This document shows positions 1-12,444 of a stretch of DNA of 64,000 nt, in pieces; position 1 is the stretch's first letter, and each line of letters starts with the position of its first letter. The notes beneath the pieces were generated by a model. The model worked only from the letters and a program-made list of their open reading frames with translations, was not told the DNA's origin and did no database searches. Source of the DNA: Plutella xylostella (taxonomy: Eukaryota; Arthropoda; Insecta; Lepidoptera; Plutellidae); the NCBI RefSeq assembly GCF_932276165.1, contig NC_063983.1, positions 3,231,501 to 3,295,500 on the forward strand, written 5' to 3'. The translations under genes and the position numbers were made by a program.

Positions 1-34
1 TATCATTCACATCATTTTTGAAATCCTAATATTA

Positions 35-118
35 CAGGTTCTACCTAGCTGGATTTGGATGGCCACTGGCTTTGAGACACATGTGAGATGTGGTGGCCCC
101 ATAATAATAATAATTAAA
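35..118 (+). repeat. SINE-related 3' tail fragment
   Basis: This stretch resembles the 3' end of the tRNA-derived SINE found in full at 6153-6422 when that copy is read on its minus strand. Shared blocks are CAGGTTCT.CCTAGCT, GGATGGCC and TGTGAGATGT, followed by a short ATA repeat tail. The middle differs by small insertions, so it is an old or sister family member, or a LINE sharing that tail. It lies in the LIN54 intron just before the first visible exon. Confidence 0.55.
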
Positions 119-151
119 TTACATAATGCCTCACATTTATTTTAATTACAG

Positions 152-3100
152 GTCTGATGGGGGAAGAGTATACTTTATCCTCAGATCATGACTTCAATGT
201 GCAATCCAGCCAAGACTTAGAAACAACCATAATTGATGCAAATGTAAGTAAAAAATTACATTCTTTTCTGGAGTCTCTGAAGATTTCGGAACTCACTTAT
301 AATCAGATGCCATAAGTAGCTAATAGGTTGAATTATATGAAAACAATAAGCTCATTATTTTTTCGATTGCAGCAACAGAATATAATGACTTCTGAATCAA
401 TAATGGATCTTCAGTTTGAACCCAAACATATACCTACACCTACAGCATCTACAAGTACTCAAAGAATATCAATAAAGGTAATGATCTTCTTTACAATGAT
501 TGTAGGGGTTCTAACTTGCAGGATGGAGTAAAACAACTATTTAAGGTTGACGAAGGCGTGCGTCCAGTGGCCGCTATGTAAGTGAGCACATGTGTGATTA
601 GAAATTTGGCCTTATATAGACTCGGTGCCATCCCCCCGCACCGCGCGGGACCCTTGTGACGTACCGGTTACCGGTCGCACGCCTTATGAAAAAACGTATG
701 TTTATTAAAATAATGCATGGTTAAATATACATACAAAATGCATACAGTAGGTATCAGTAAGTAGGTAAGACATCCATATTTATATGAAACAGTACCTAAC
801 GATTCTACTTAGGTTTAATTAACTAGGTATTTAAGTAATTTATTTGACTACAACTAAACAATGCATGTGTGTGTGTGGGGTGACTGGTTGGTAGGTACAT
901 ATTGTAACGCGTCGCTAACAATGATGTTTACATATATTATTCACTTTACTGTACAAGAACTAAATTTCCGAATCATTTTAATTCCAGGCCATAACTCCTA
1001 GAGCAACAGCCAGCATGCCTCGTCAGGTGGCCATAGCGCCCAAGCCCACGCCGGTCGCCAAGCAGACCCTCGTGGCAGGCAAACACTTTACTATCGCACC
1101 ACGGACTGTCACTGCCATTGCACCAAAACCCATGACCGCCGTGCCCAGGATGGGCGTGGTCAAAAAACTGGCGCTCAGTGGCGTCATGCCCGGGCAAAAG
1201 GCTGGCCAAACTGTTATTGGTAAATAATTTGTATATTTTATTTGAGTGACAGGTCATTACACAGTTTATCTACATACATACTAAAAAAATATTTTTTCCA
1301 TTTTTTTATAGCACAAATTGGTAAGCAGTTAGTGATGATGCCGACGGGAGGTGGACAGAAGATAAAGCTGGTGCAGTCCAGCGGTGGACAACCTATGCAG
1401 GTAATTTAATGCATTCTGGTATAAAGTGTTTGTTCATTGTATGGACGAACAATCAATCAATTGATATGTAATTTTCATTCCCCATATTTCTATTCCTATA
1501 TGAAATATTTTTATATTTTTCAGGCACAATTAATATCCACAAAAAACATTATAAACGCTCAAACTGGGAAAAAGCAAGTGATGGCAAAAGTAGTCATGCA
1601 ACCAAGTAAGTTTTATGTAGGCTATGCCATATTTGTTTATTTGTGACTAGTTTGAAGTTTGGTCCTAGTGCGTCCCCGTCGTCGTATGCATCGCGTTCGT
1701 TTGCGACTGATTTGATTACTGAGTAAACATACTCACACATGACATTCAAAATGCTTACGCTGCACTGGTCTATTGCCGCTAAGAACAGCTCCGCAATAGA
1801 CACCTGCTCCGTGGATCCACTTATGCAAGATTGTTCTCTTTGATAACTTTGTTACCCATAACCAAATAAAATGAAACATTTTGCAACACAGACCAGGCGA
1901 GTGCGCTGAGCGCGTCGGACCAGCCGGCCGTGATCACGAAGCTCACGCCGGCCGGCGCCGCGGGCGCGCCGCGCTTCGTCACCATGCAGCAGAAGACTGT
2001 GCCCATATCCATGGCCAACAGCAAGGTAAACTAAACCTATTTACCAAAGGTAACCAAACCTATGAGACCGAAGGCTTTTATTAGCACTGGTGGCAGTGTA
2101 AGATTAATGAACGCAAATGTAATACTTAATATAATATAATATAAAACTTGTCAAGTCGCATCAAGCGCAAGTGCCGTCAATCAAATTTTTTGTCAAGTAT
2201 GGTCAAGCCCGTAGATATGGACGGGACTTGTCAAGTCAACGCTGTAAACGATCAAAGTCCTTACCTACTTGGCCAAAATTTTAAAGGGAAGCCGACGGGC
2301 ATCCTATTATATGGGTCTTTCTGTGTCTCCATCATCATCAGCCCATAATCATCCACTGTGTCATCCTGTGTCTTGCATGACATTATTATTACTTGTGTGT
2401 TGCAGGTGGTGATGGGCTCCCCTACGAGCTCTGGTCTGAGGTTCTCGCGGCCGAAGCAGCAGATCATTACCGTCAAGTCTTCGCCGAGTAAAATAGCACC
2501 CGCGATAAAAGGTATTTTTTCCAATAATGAAAACTATTGCTACTAAAATTTTCCGAAATAACTTCCGGATTTATTAGCATTAACTTGGGTTTTTAAAGTT
2601 GTTCTATGTTTTTCTTTTCAGGAGTAAGTGGGCAAAAGGTGGTAGTAGGTAATCCTTTCAAGAACCTGGTGTTGAAAACTGCTATACCGCACAAAACCGC
2701 ACAAGTGAGTTATTTATTTTTAAAATAGAGTCAATAAAATAATTTATTCTAAATACACATATATGTTATGAATACTACGATTTACTATTTATTCTGTTTG
2801 CAGATTATGAAACCAGATGGCCAAACAATCAATCTATCTTCCGGTCAGCGACAACAAATTCAAACTGTAAATGGCGTAAGTTGAAACGTAGCAGTAGAAG
2901 TCTTTTCACCTAAGGTGGTTCTAATACATCTCTCTAAGCGATAAGGCCTCTTATAGTGCATTGTTTCTATTCGTAAGTTTAATTTAAGGGGTGTTCAATA
3001 AAGTAATAAGTTCTATTCTTAACATGCTGAAACCGTTGTGCATATTTTACAGGTGCAGTATATACGATTAGTGACGAATTCCACGTATCCTTCTAAAGTG

Positions 3101-6100
3101 AATGTGGCCCCGGTGGGGTCCAAGCAGCACCAAGCACTCTCAATGTCCTCGAAAACATTCCTCATTCAAGATAGTAAAGGTACAGTTTTTAATTTTAAAA
3201 GTAAACATCAATATAAATGACTTAAATCTAGGCACATGTTATATGTATAAATGTTTAGCGCTGAAAAAGACCTTATGCCTCTGTCAATATATCTTAAATA
3301 GGCCACCTATCTTATTCCCCAAGCTACCGTTTTCACAAAAAAATCCTAAATTTGAATTTACGTTTAGCACGTTTAAATAGCTTCAGTTTTCTTGTAGGTA
3401 ATTTAATACAGATGTCGGCGAGCAAGGTGCTGGGCAGCCAGCCGCCGCCGCTGGTCGTCACCGCTGGGGCTCATAAAGGTACGTATAATAGGTTTATTTT
3501 TCATAGTTACAACAAACGTTACAAAGCTTTTTGTTTCAGAACCATAGAGAAAATAAACTACGATACTAAATTATTATTCGCTGGATCGAGTCCTATGCAA
3601 ACCTATTTCAGAACGTATAATGCCATAGACTACGATAAGGATTAAGTTTTAAAAACATTATTCTATATTCTCTTTGAATAACTCCTTGGATTTCCCGCAA
3701 ATAAAGTTAAGAAATGGAAAAGTTTGAAATTTGAAAACTTTCTCTATTTAAAAACACGATGCGATCTAGAACAGCGGTGTTCAAGATTTTTGTTCATTTG
3801 AAAATGATCGAAAGTCAGTTTGATTGGGTTCTTCGTTATTATAGCTGTGTGTTGTAATCATATTTGAAAATAACAAATTAATTTGTTTTTAGTATCGGGT
3901 AAACAGCCACAGAAGTTAGTGAGGATAGCACCCGTCATGACGAAAACTTCGCAGTCAAATACAACCACTTTGGTAAGTTATATGAAATTTAACAATACCT
4001 ACTGCGTTTCCAATCATACATCTATAGCATACGTCTTCAAGTTATCTACTAGAAGGCGCACAGGACTTGAGAATCATAATAACATGGCCTAGTATTCGTT
4101 TCACCATAATCAATTTTTTCGTGTTTCTAATTTTTAAAACAGAGATTACTATGAGTAATAACGCCGCCTATAGTGCAATGAAGACTCGTTTATCTTAACC
4201 CGCAGACGAGCGCTCGGCCCGGGCAGAGCCTGCTAGCGCCGGTCCGTGTCAAAGAGGAAGTGAGAGAGGCGCCGGAGCCCGAGTACTGTCTCCGCTACCC
4301 GGACACGGAGGACAGCAAGGAGAGCCTGCGCGCGCTGCTAGAGGGCGCCACCGTCGAGCACCACCAGCAGGAGGTGGAGGTGGACTATGAGCCGCTGCCG
4401 GTATGTTTTTTTTTTATATTTTTTTTTTTTTTTTTTATTTATTAATTTATGGACCACATAAAAGATAGTTACATTAACACATTTGATAACATTTGAGTGA
4501 AATACAGGACATATGCACTTCTAAATAAAAATGTAGCCACAGCATGTGTAACATTAAAGAGCGTTACCTAACTAAAAATAATAACTTAAATATAAAGTAT
4601 ACAGATCACAAAATATTTTGAATACATTAAAAGTAATGTGTGTGAGCAATTGTCACATGGGCATGAGAACTATATGAGATATGAGTTAGTTTTTTTTTAA
4701 AATATAAATTATATAGATTATTTATTTATCATGAGCACAGTTGGATAATTTTGAGCAGGTGGATAGTAGTGTGGTAAATGTCGATGCTATGTTTTAAAGT
4801 ATTATATAAAGCCATAATTCGGTTAATGGGGGCATGGTCTCCAACGTTTGTTCTACACATGGGCAGTGTAAACGGAGCATCTCTTATAACTCTAGCTGAG
4901 ACTTTGGGGACATTTAGAGATATCCTCTGTAATAGTTCGGGACAATCAATGATACCGTGCATATATTGATCCTCGCTTATTGGAACCTTGTCGCGGTGAC
5001 CCTTTTACTTACTACACATATATTATTGTTGTGTTTAGAGGTTCTAGATTTTTCCAACTTAAAAACTAATTTTCATGATAGGTTACGTTATTTTTAGATC
5101 TATTGGATATACACACGCTTAATAAAATAGGTAATTTGATAAATTCTGAGGTTTGATATTCTTTACGTCCACTGCTCATTATAATCTCATATCTCCCAAG
5201 GAGCGATAACTCTGCCCTCTTCTTCCTCATCCAACCACTACCGACTTACAGCTATATCAGTATGTCTAGTAGAGATTTTTTAGTTACCAATAGTTTTCCG
5301 CAGAGGACCATTTTAGCCAACTATAACTGTAAAACCTGTACTAGAACCTCTAGCAGCGTATAACTCCCCACCCACCTCCCACAGAGCCCGATCCCGCGCG
5401 AGGAGGTGACCATAACAACGGAAGAGGAAGAGTCTCGCATGCACGACGGCTCGGCCGAGCACCCGCTCATAGTGGTGCCGGCCGACGAGCCCGCGCAGTA
5501 CGAGGAGCAGGTCGACCATTCTACTGAACATGTGAGTCTGTGGACACTTAGCCTTCAAATGTTCAATATTTGCTACGAAAAGCTGTACCAATAGTTAGAT
5601 TTACCCATTCATCATCACCCTTCACGTCCCCACTGCTGGGACAAGGGTCTCCACCCAATAAAGGAAGAGTTTTATCCATATTTTGTTTAAAAACAAATAA
5701 AATTTACAAATAACTGTACCTTAAAAAAAACATAATTTTAGAAAATGTGCATTGTGAATTGAACTTATTGAATGTATTCCTCTTAGGTACTGCTATTATC
5801 TTTTGTACATGCATATGTATTCTGAAGAATAACATAGTAATATTTCTCAGGATGATTCATTCCGAGTGGGCCGGTACATGGCCGAAGTATTACAGTCTGA
5901 GCCGCCCTCGCCTCCTGAAAACGAAAATGGTAATAATTACGTATTATTTTTAAAACGCGTAAATAAACAAACAATATGAAAATAGCGGCCTTTACATAGA
6001 TGGGAATTGGAAGAACTATTCAAAGATCTAGGATTACAGCGGGAAACCTTGAATCTGTCCGCAATTTTTATATTGTTTCTTTATTCACTCGTGATTTAAA

Positions 6101-9100
6101 ATTCGCTCTTGTTTGCGCACTTCGATTAAAACCTTTGTTTTATCCCTCTTATACAAATAAATAAATAAATAAATAAATATGTGGGGACATCTCACACACG
6201 GCCATCCGACCCCAAGCTAGGCAGAACCTGTGTTATGGGTGTCGGACAGCTGATATATCTACACAAATACATAGATAGATAGATACTAAATATAAATATC
6301 AACACCCAAGACCCGAGTACAAATATCTGTCTTTAAACAAATATCTGCCCCAGCCGGGAATCGAACCCGGGACCTTCGGCTCAGTAGTCAGGGTCACTAA
6401 CCACTGCGCCATTCGGCCGTCATCATACACCTACAATCAATAAATTTTATAAACACACCATAGGTTATCACAAATTTACTGTAATAAATATCCGTAATTC
6501 CCAGGCATAGACGACCTGCGGCCGCGCAAGGCGTGCAACTGCACCAAGTCGCAGTGCCTCAAGCTGTACTGCGACTGCTTCGCGAACGGAGAGTTCTGCA
6601 ACCGCTGCAACTGCACCAACTGTCACAACAACTTGGACAATGAGGAGCAGCGGCAGAAGGCCATACGCGGGTGTCTGGATAGGAATCCGAACGCTTTTAG
6701 GTATGTTGTAATGGTATTGTTGTTACATCATCGTCATAATTCAGTCAGTGGTATCACTACAGATCAATGTCCCTCTCAAGGAGCTCTAAAACACTGCGGC
6801 CCCGGCCTTGCTCATCCAGCGACTACCTATTCTAAAGTAATTAATATTTTCATAAACAGCCCATTGGTGCAGTGGACGATTGTTTCGTAGGTGAAGGCCA
6901 ATAATATTTCCTGCACCCCCATTTTCGCAGATGCACATATATTAGTCCTAATGCAATAAAAGCCACCCTTATCATCAAAATTTTATTATAACTTTTTTGC
7001 CAAGTCCATTGAAATTTACACCCTTATTTTATCGTATTCAGGCCTAAAATAGGTAAAGCGCGCGCGGGCGGGCCGGAGCCGGTGCGGCGACACAACAAGG
7101 GCTGCAACTGCAAGCGCAGCGGCTGTCTCAAGAACTACTGCGAGTGCTATGAGGTTAGTGTGAACCTTTATCTTGGAAACCTGAAAACCTCTCATCAAAG
7201 AGAGGTATATCAAAAGTGCGTGTTGGCTGATTTAAATGGCTGTTATTATTAAATCATAATACCCATTTTGTTGGACCTGGTTGGACTGTTGTTACTTGAA
7301 TAAGAATTAATGAAATAGAATTAAGCTAATTTTTCGAAATCATACAGCAAAGGTTAGTGACGTCTGTTACTTCCTTTCTGCTTACAATTCTTTTTTTCCT
7401 GTATAAACTAAGCGGCGTGTACTCGATAAGAGTTTGCTTGGACCAAGCTTGCTCTCATGAAAAAATATTATGCGATGTCGTTGATTGGCTTTTGTGCGAT
7501 AGCGCTCGAATCACATGTTTCCACATTATGAGTAGCTCCCTTCTGTCATTTGCGATCCGTGCTTACTCTTAGCATGTAACCCCCTCCAAGTTACACCAAT
7601 TTGACGGTCCTTCCCTCTGCCCCCACAGGCGAAGATAGCGTGCACGGCGATCTGCAAGTGCGTGGGGTGCCGCAACGTAGAGGAGGCGCTGGAGCGGCTG
7701 CTGCGGCGGCGCGAGGCCGAGCACGACCCGCCGCGCGATGCCTTCCGCCCGCCCGCGCCGCATCTCAAGTACGTAACACTCTTGTTTATTTATTTACTAG
7801 CTATTCCCGCGAGCTTCGCTTCGCCTTTAAAAGTTTTCCCGTGGGAATTCCGGGATAAAAAGTAGCCTATGTTCTCTTTCTGTTCTGCTTTCCCAGGGTC
7901 TAGACCATATATTATGTCCACCAAATTTTATTCAAATCCGTACAGTAGTATTGGCGTGAAAGAGTAACAGACAGACAAACAGATACAGTTACTTTCGCAT
8001 TTATAATATTAGTTAGGAAGTTAGGATTAGTTAGGATTCCTTTATTGCACAAATATAAACATAAGTGTACAAAGGGTGGACTTAATGCTATATATTAGTG
8101 ATGTAACGAATATTCGCATTCGCATTCGCATTCGCGAATATTCGCATTTTTTTGGATATTCGCATTCGCATTCGCAAGATTTTGTGCGAATGTTTTGCGA
8201 ATATCAGTACTTATTAACAAAAACTATTTGAAAATAATGGTAGGTTAACAAAATTTAAATACATTCGTCTATAACTTTTTTATTACAAGTTACCCTCTTA
8301 ATCACATTTCCAGTCTTACTTTATCATTTGGTATTATTTATTTACTTTGGGAAATGAAACTTTAGATGTTAATAGTTTCATTAGACATAAACAAACAAAA
8401 AGCGTATTTTGACAGTATACAGGGTTATTTGCAAGTACAATGGAACATAAAAGAGTAGAGAATAATTGAGGGCGTTGCAATCTAAGAAAGTGGCCACACT
8501 ATTATAGTATAGAAAACGGACAAAAGTATCACGATACTTTAGCAGAAAAAATCAAAACGAGAAATGTTTCAAATATTTACTAATTACAAAATGCGACTTT
8601 TTGGGGAGGTTTATGTTAAGAGAAGAAATTAGTAGGGGAGAGGGGGGCAGTCTTGAATGAATTTCATTAAATCAAATCAACTGTAACTTTTATTTCATTG
8701 TGTATTTCATAATGTTTTTTTGCACTGAAACATGTGTTGGTTATCCCATTATGTAATTACTATAGGAGAAAAGTGATAGTATCACACATCGATATTTTAT
8801 TACAGTTTTTTCTTGCTCAGGAAAAAGTTCAAATGTGCCCCGGCAATTCTTCTAAAACTGTGTTTACCGATTTTCCTGCAACAAATTATTTAATTGGTCA
8901 GAAAAGCAGTGACTTGCAAATTATTATGTCTGGAGAATTTATACCGACTCTTACACTGAGTTGCAGAAAGGATCTTTAAGTTAATGTCGGCATTAAATGT
9001 ATTGTTGCCTTGCTTTGACAGTATACGGACAGAAAGAGACAGACATAGATTTAATGTCCACATTAGCTTAAAGTCCCTTGCTGCAACTCGGCATTACATA

Positions 9101-11700
9101 TTCTTACACATATTTTTACAATAGGTACTCTACACGGAGAGACCGACACACATAGACACCTACAGCTGTAAAACTTATCGATACCTTTTTTGAGTCGGGG
9201 GTTAGTAAAAAAGTATCTAGACCTGATGTTTTGACAACATTAGCATCATTGACATATATATTACTAGCGTAAGGACAGGGCCTCCCACTCAAAAAAATGG
9301 CACCCGCGCTTTGGCCCTAAAATCGTAATTTTAGGGCCAACGTTCCTCAGTCGACAGTTGTCTGTGGCCGAGAGATGGTCTTGTGAATCTTGTGATAAAT
9401 ATGTAGTTGTGTTGTGAAAGGCAGCAAAAACCATTATACGAAGGTCAAAAAGAAATATCGAATATCGTATCATCGGTAATTACCATTAAATTAAGTAATA
9501 AACACATTATAAAGTGATAATTATTTTACTACCAAAGTCTACAATGGCCGCGCGCTGTAACCTTGTGCGGACGTCATTTTTTGTTGACTATCCTCCGAGA
9601 ACATTTTCTTGTTGCACACACTTACGTTTTGGAGTGTGATTTTTAGTCCATTTGTACGGGACGCTCTACAGGTCTACAGCCCAAAACAGTTTTAATTTTA
9701 GTCGTTGGATTTGTCTTAAATTATTGATATGGCGCCTGCAAATAATAAAACAATGTCCGGGATGGTAAATTATTAACGCACGTACAAGGTTACGTCGTCA
9801 AGATAGTTGCTAGGCACTGACATAGTTCAAACAAATTATGACAGATAACAGTTATTTTGCTTGTATGAAGAAGGTTTGAGTAAAATGTTCTGAAGGGCCT
9901 ATCCTTCCTTTTGAAATCATTGATTAGCATCCAGACCCTGATGTCATGTAACGTTTGACACTAGTATTTTCTAACCTCTATAAGAATAACAAATACACAT
10001 TGAAAGGCATTCTATTACATCAAAATAGTACTTTTTTACAAGAAATATAAGCAATGTATGTTAATGGTTAGAAATTAAGTACCTACTCACCAGTATAAAA
10101 CGCTGCTCTTTCATAAACATCGCATATATTGACTAATACTTCTCCAGCCTCATTCTCCGCCAAACATCGTAGGTAAACGCTGTAAATCATCTGTCTAGCT
10201 TCGCTGCGAATGGTTTTATTCATTTTCACTTCGTGAACAAACTCAACAATCCACAAAACTCCAAAATTAAGCAAAATTCGATTTGTTTATACAGGAACAG
10301 GGCGAGTTTGACATTCAAACCATAGAAACAGACCACAAATCACGAGTTTTTTTTTATTGCCAGGTTTAAATCTGTTTAGTTCCAAAAACATTAATCTCTA
10401 CTCTTTTGTGTTCAGCTGTAGACCTGATCCTTTCAGGGGGTGACCTGAACATTTCCAATCGATTGAACCCTATATAATGCATAATCCGTAACCCCTATAA
10501 TGCATAATCCGTATAATGCATAAGTTTTTTTAATTTTGTGCATGCAGTGTTTACCTATAATTGTTTGCGCATCTAGTTTGTATTCAATTATAGAATTGTA
10601 AAAGTTTTGATGTAACAAATGTTGGTAAACCACAATAAATAAATAAATAATCCGGAACTTAACCATTTCTAAGATATTTAAGATTTTTTTTAAATGACAA
10701 CATGTTATGCTTAAATCAGAAAATAAAAAAAACTAGCCATATTTCATATTTTTTTTGTTGCTTTGCATACGTGACACCTTAATAAACTAATTAAAATAAT
10801 CAAATGTGCATTGACTTAAATTAGACACAATACCTCAAAATAATTTTAAAAAATTAAAAAATATTCCAAACGTAAAAAAGAAATAAGTTAAATTAAAAAA
10901 GAATAACATGTGACAATTTTTTGTGCACTTCAACTTAAAAGCATTATCAACTTATAAGCTTTCACATAAGATATTTCAATATTAAATCGATTTAGGTATC
11001 ACCAATATATGGCCAAAACAACCAGCACAGGCGGACAAAATTTAATAAGAAAACTAACAAGATTAGCCCAATTTAAAGGTAAAAAGTGTGATTGTTTTCA
11101 GTCCTGTTGACTTTAGTATGGAAACCCCTATTGAGTGTTCTCCGTCTTCTCTGGTTGTTTTGGCCATATCTTAGTGATACCTAAATCGATTTGATATTGA
11201 AATATCTTATTTAAAAGCTTATAAGCTAAAAGTAAAAAAACTTAAATATAAGATATCTTAGAAATGGTTAAGTTTCGGATAATGCATTATAGGTTCAATG
11301 AATGTAAAATGTCTTCCTCTATCACCTCTTGAAAGGATCAGGTCTACTTACCAATAACCCTGTAGTGTCAGAACAAGACAGCCATAGATTTAAATACGTT
11401 TAAATGTTTCGTGTAAGTCATCCTCAGAAACTGCACACAGTCGCAGTGTGTCGTTACAGTTACGGAGCAAACTAAAGTGTTACTACTTTTACTAAAAACT
11501 GCGACTAGTATTGGCTAGTCTGATTCGGAATGCGCCTAGAACGTAACGTACCTCGTTCAGTACGAGACTGCCACTAAACCATACAAATGGCTCCAAATTT
11601 GAACACAAACTGAATATTCGCATTCGCATTCGCGAATGTCGATATCAGATATTCGCATTCGCATTCGCGAATGTCCAAAAACACACATTCGTTACATCAC

Positions 11701-11737
<37 letters not shown>

Positions 11738-12444
11738 CATTTTCTACCAGTCAACCCATAGGAGGTGCAAGAAAATTAAATGATACGGTGTGCAAAAAGA
11801 AAACAACACTAGTATAACACAGTTATCGTATCGGTGACAAACGCGAGAGCTAGACTAGGGTTTTTCACCGTGATAAAGGGAATGAGTAGTCAGAAAAGGT
11901 GATACGTTACTCGTGACGGTACCTTTCGTTCACCCTTATTTATCACTCTTACTTCAAAAGATATACGCTTAACTTAAGATGGTCAGTTACAGAATCAAGA
12001 CAAAGAAGGATTCTTTTTATTAAAGTCGCACTAAATGTCGCGTTAAACTCTTTAAATACATGGAATTTTATATGAAAACCTCACCAGCTACCTGACGGAA
12101 CCCTTAGCCGTCGTCATCAAAACGCACCAGCAGTACGCCCAAAACATCCTACAAGGCGTGTCTCACACTCAACCCTAACTAACAAGCACACGTTTCACAG
12201 GCAACCCTGCAGCTTCATGACGACAGAAGTCATAGAAGCCGTCTGCCAGTGCCTGATCGCGGCGGCGGCGGAGGGCGAGGGCGCACAGGAGAAGGCGGAG
12301 GTGCCCTCCATGGACAACACGAGCGACCCCGTCACGGGAGTCATTGAGGAGTTCGCGCGGTGCCTGCAGGACATCATCAGTGCGTCGCATCAAGGGCCTG
12401 GCGTTAATATGCTAGATGAAGTCAGGAGTCGGATAGGGTTGTAG
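152..12444 (+). CDS. LIN54: LIN54 / Mip120, DNA-binding subunit of the DREAM/MuvB complex (5' end outside window)
   Basis: LIN54-family proteins bind CHR promoter elements and anchor the MuvB/DREAM complex that represses or activates cell-cycle genes in the nucleus. Nineteen exons were read: 152-243, 373-477, 988-1219, 1312-1400, 1524-1605, 1892-2025, 2406-2511, 2622-2704, 2804-2875, 3053-3179, 3398-3478, 3893-3972, 4206-4400, 5385-5531, 5851-5929, 6505-6700, 7042-7153, 7629-7768 and 12201-12444. All have GT-AG borders and phases that close, giving 797 residues to the TAG stop. The N-terminal part is low-complexity and rich in Q, K, V and T. Exon 16 carries the first CXC domain (CNCTKSQCLKLYCDCF). 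Exons 17-18 carry the second (CNCKRSGCLKNYCECY, continuing CTAICKCVGC). Both keep the tyrosine that contacts DNA in LIN54. The last exon matches the conserved C-terminal helices (TTEVIEAVCQCL, IEEFARCLQDII). The start codon is upstream of the window. The 4.4-kb last intron holds the 8096-11702 transposon. Confidence 0.93.
553..685. repeat. GC-rich intronic segment with 10-bp inverted ends
   Basis: The segment begins AAGGCGTGCG and ends CGCACGCCTT, a perfect 10-bp inverted repeat. Between them is a GC-rich stretch (CCCCGCACCGCGCGGG) unlike the AT-rich LIN54 intron around it. It could be a small MITE, but I see no clear target-site duplication, so it is only a candidate. Confidence 0.3.
4406..4970 (-). 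mobile_element. 5'-truncated LINE fragment with poly(A) tail
   Basis: On the minus strand 4962-4729 encodes about 77 residues including CPELLQRISLNVPK, PFTLPMCRTNVG and INRIMALYNTL. This pattern resembles the region downstream of the reverse transcriptase in jockey/CR1-like LINEs of insects. It is followed downstream on that strand by non-coding sequence and then a run of A (poly-T on the plus strand, 4406-4437). Family knowledge suggests a 5'-truncated retroposed copy. It inserted just after the splice donor of the LIN54 exon ending at 4400. Exact LINE clade is not resolved. Confidence 0.6.
5610..5665 (+). repeat. Short fragment of a common dispersed repeat
   Basis: The block CTTCACGTCCCCACTGCTGG followed by GACAAGGGTCTCC is a phrase I recognise from a high-copy lepidopteran retroposon tail. 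It is too short to classify and lies in the LIN54 intron after the exon ending at 5531. Confidence 0.4.
6153..6422 (-). mobile_element. tRNA-derived SINE, copy A
   Basis: Read on the minus strand, the element starts with a tRNA-like head: A-box TGGCGCAGTGGTTAGTGACC and B-box GGTTCGATTCC, the RNA polymerase III internal promoter. About 140 bp of unrelated body follow, then an (ATTT)n tail (6153-6180). Copies B (15772-16036) and C (32988-33278) share the whole structure. It sits in a LIN54 intron about 80 bp before the exon that carries the first CXC domain, in the antisense orientation. Confidence 0.92.
6905..6985 (-). repeat. Decayed relic of a second SINE-like family
   Basis: CTGCACCCCCATTTTCGCAG and TTAGTCCTAATGCAAT correspond to the better-preserved block at 35670-35725 (CTGCACCCACTTTTCGCCAG, TTAGTCCCAATGTAAT). 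The divergence suggests an old copy. The strand is inferred from the way this family is usually written. Confidence 0.4.
7790..8037 (+). repeat. High-copy lepidopteran dispersed repeat
   Basis: This runs from TATTCCCGCGAGCTTCGC through CCCGTGGGAATTCCGGGAT, AAAAAGTAGCCTATG and GGCGTGAAAGAGTAACAGAC to TTTCGCATTTATAATATTAG. I recognise this phrase order from many moth and butterfly genomes, where it is widely dispersed. Its class is unclear to me. A piece of the same family is inverted at 23718-23790. It lies in the last LIN54 intron, immediately left of the hAT element. Confidence 0.65.
8420..11362. mobile_element. TA-flanked CAGGGTTATT element nested in the hAT copy
   Basis: The left end is CAGGGTTATTTGCAAGTA, preceded by TA at 8418-8419. 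The right end read in reverse is CAGGGTTATTGGTAAGTA, followed by TA at 11363-11364. Imperfect ~18-bp inverted ends plus a TA target fit the Tc1/mariner/IS630 superfamily. The right third is a large foldback: 10411-11060 is the inverted counterpart of about 11150-11350 (GTAGACCTGATCCTTTCA, ACCTAAATCGATTT blocks). A perfect small hairpin lies at 9312-9339 (TGGCCCTAAAAT and its complement). One putative transposase exon is seen on the minus strand (10091-10223). No DDE catalytic region is visible, so the copy looks non-autonomous. Confidence 0.65.
10091..10223 (-). pseudogene. Isolated helix-turn-helix exon, probably of a transposase or related gene
   Basis: From ATG at 10223 the minus strand reads MNKTIRSEARQMIYSVYLRC and continues AENEAGEVLVNICDVYERAAFYTG, ending at a good splice donor GTGAGT at 10090. 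The RSEAR...A..TG layout resembles the N-terminal DNA-binding helix-turn-helix of DDE transposase-like proteins common in Lepidoptera. That resemblance is from memory and not verified. I could not find downstream exons toward 8420. It is most simply a leftover first exon of the nested element. Confidence 0.4.
11703..11736. repeat. (AT)n microsatellite
   Basis: A run of AT dinucleotides begins inside the right target-site duplication of the hAT element (CTATATAT). It probably expanded from that duplication after insertion. Confidence 0.9.

Larger units (their letters stand above)
8096..11702. mobile_element. hAT-like element with 8-bp target duplication, interrupted by another transposon
   Basis: The ends are TAGTGATGTAACGAAT at 8096 and its inverted match ending at 11702. 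They are flanked by identical 8-bp sequences CTATATAT at 8088-8095 and 11703-11710. The 8-bp duplication and the TAGTGATG-type end are hallmarks of hAT transposons. Both subterminal regions carry arrays of a TTCGCA hexamer (8104-8175 and 11615-11690). If the nested element 8420-11362 is removed, only about 660 bp remain with no coding sequence, so this was a non-autonomous hAT copy. It lies in the last intron of LIN54. Confidence 0.85.

Noticed and set aside
6330..6422. Possible genuine tRNA genes at the SINE heads
   Set aside because: The A- and B-boxes are followed by the SINE body and tail, and three copies share that structure, so they are tRNA-derived SINEs rather than functional tRNAs.
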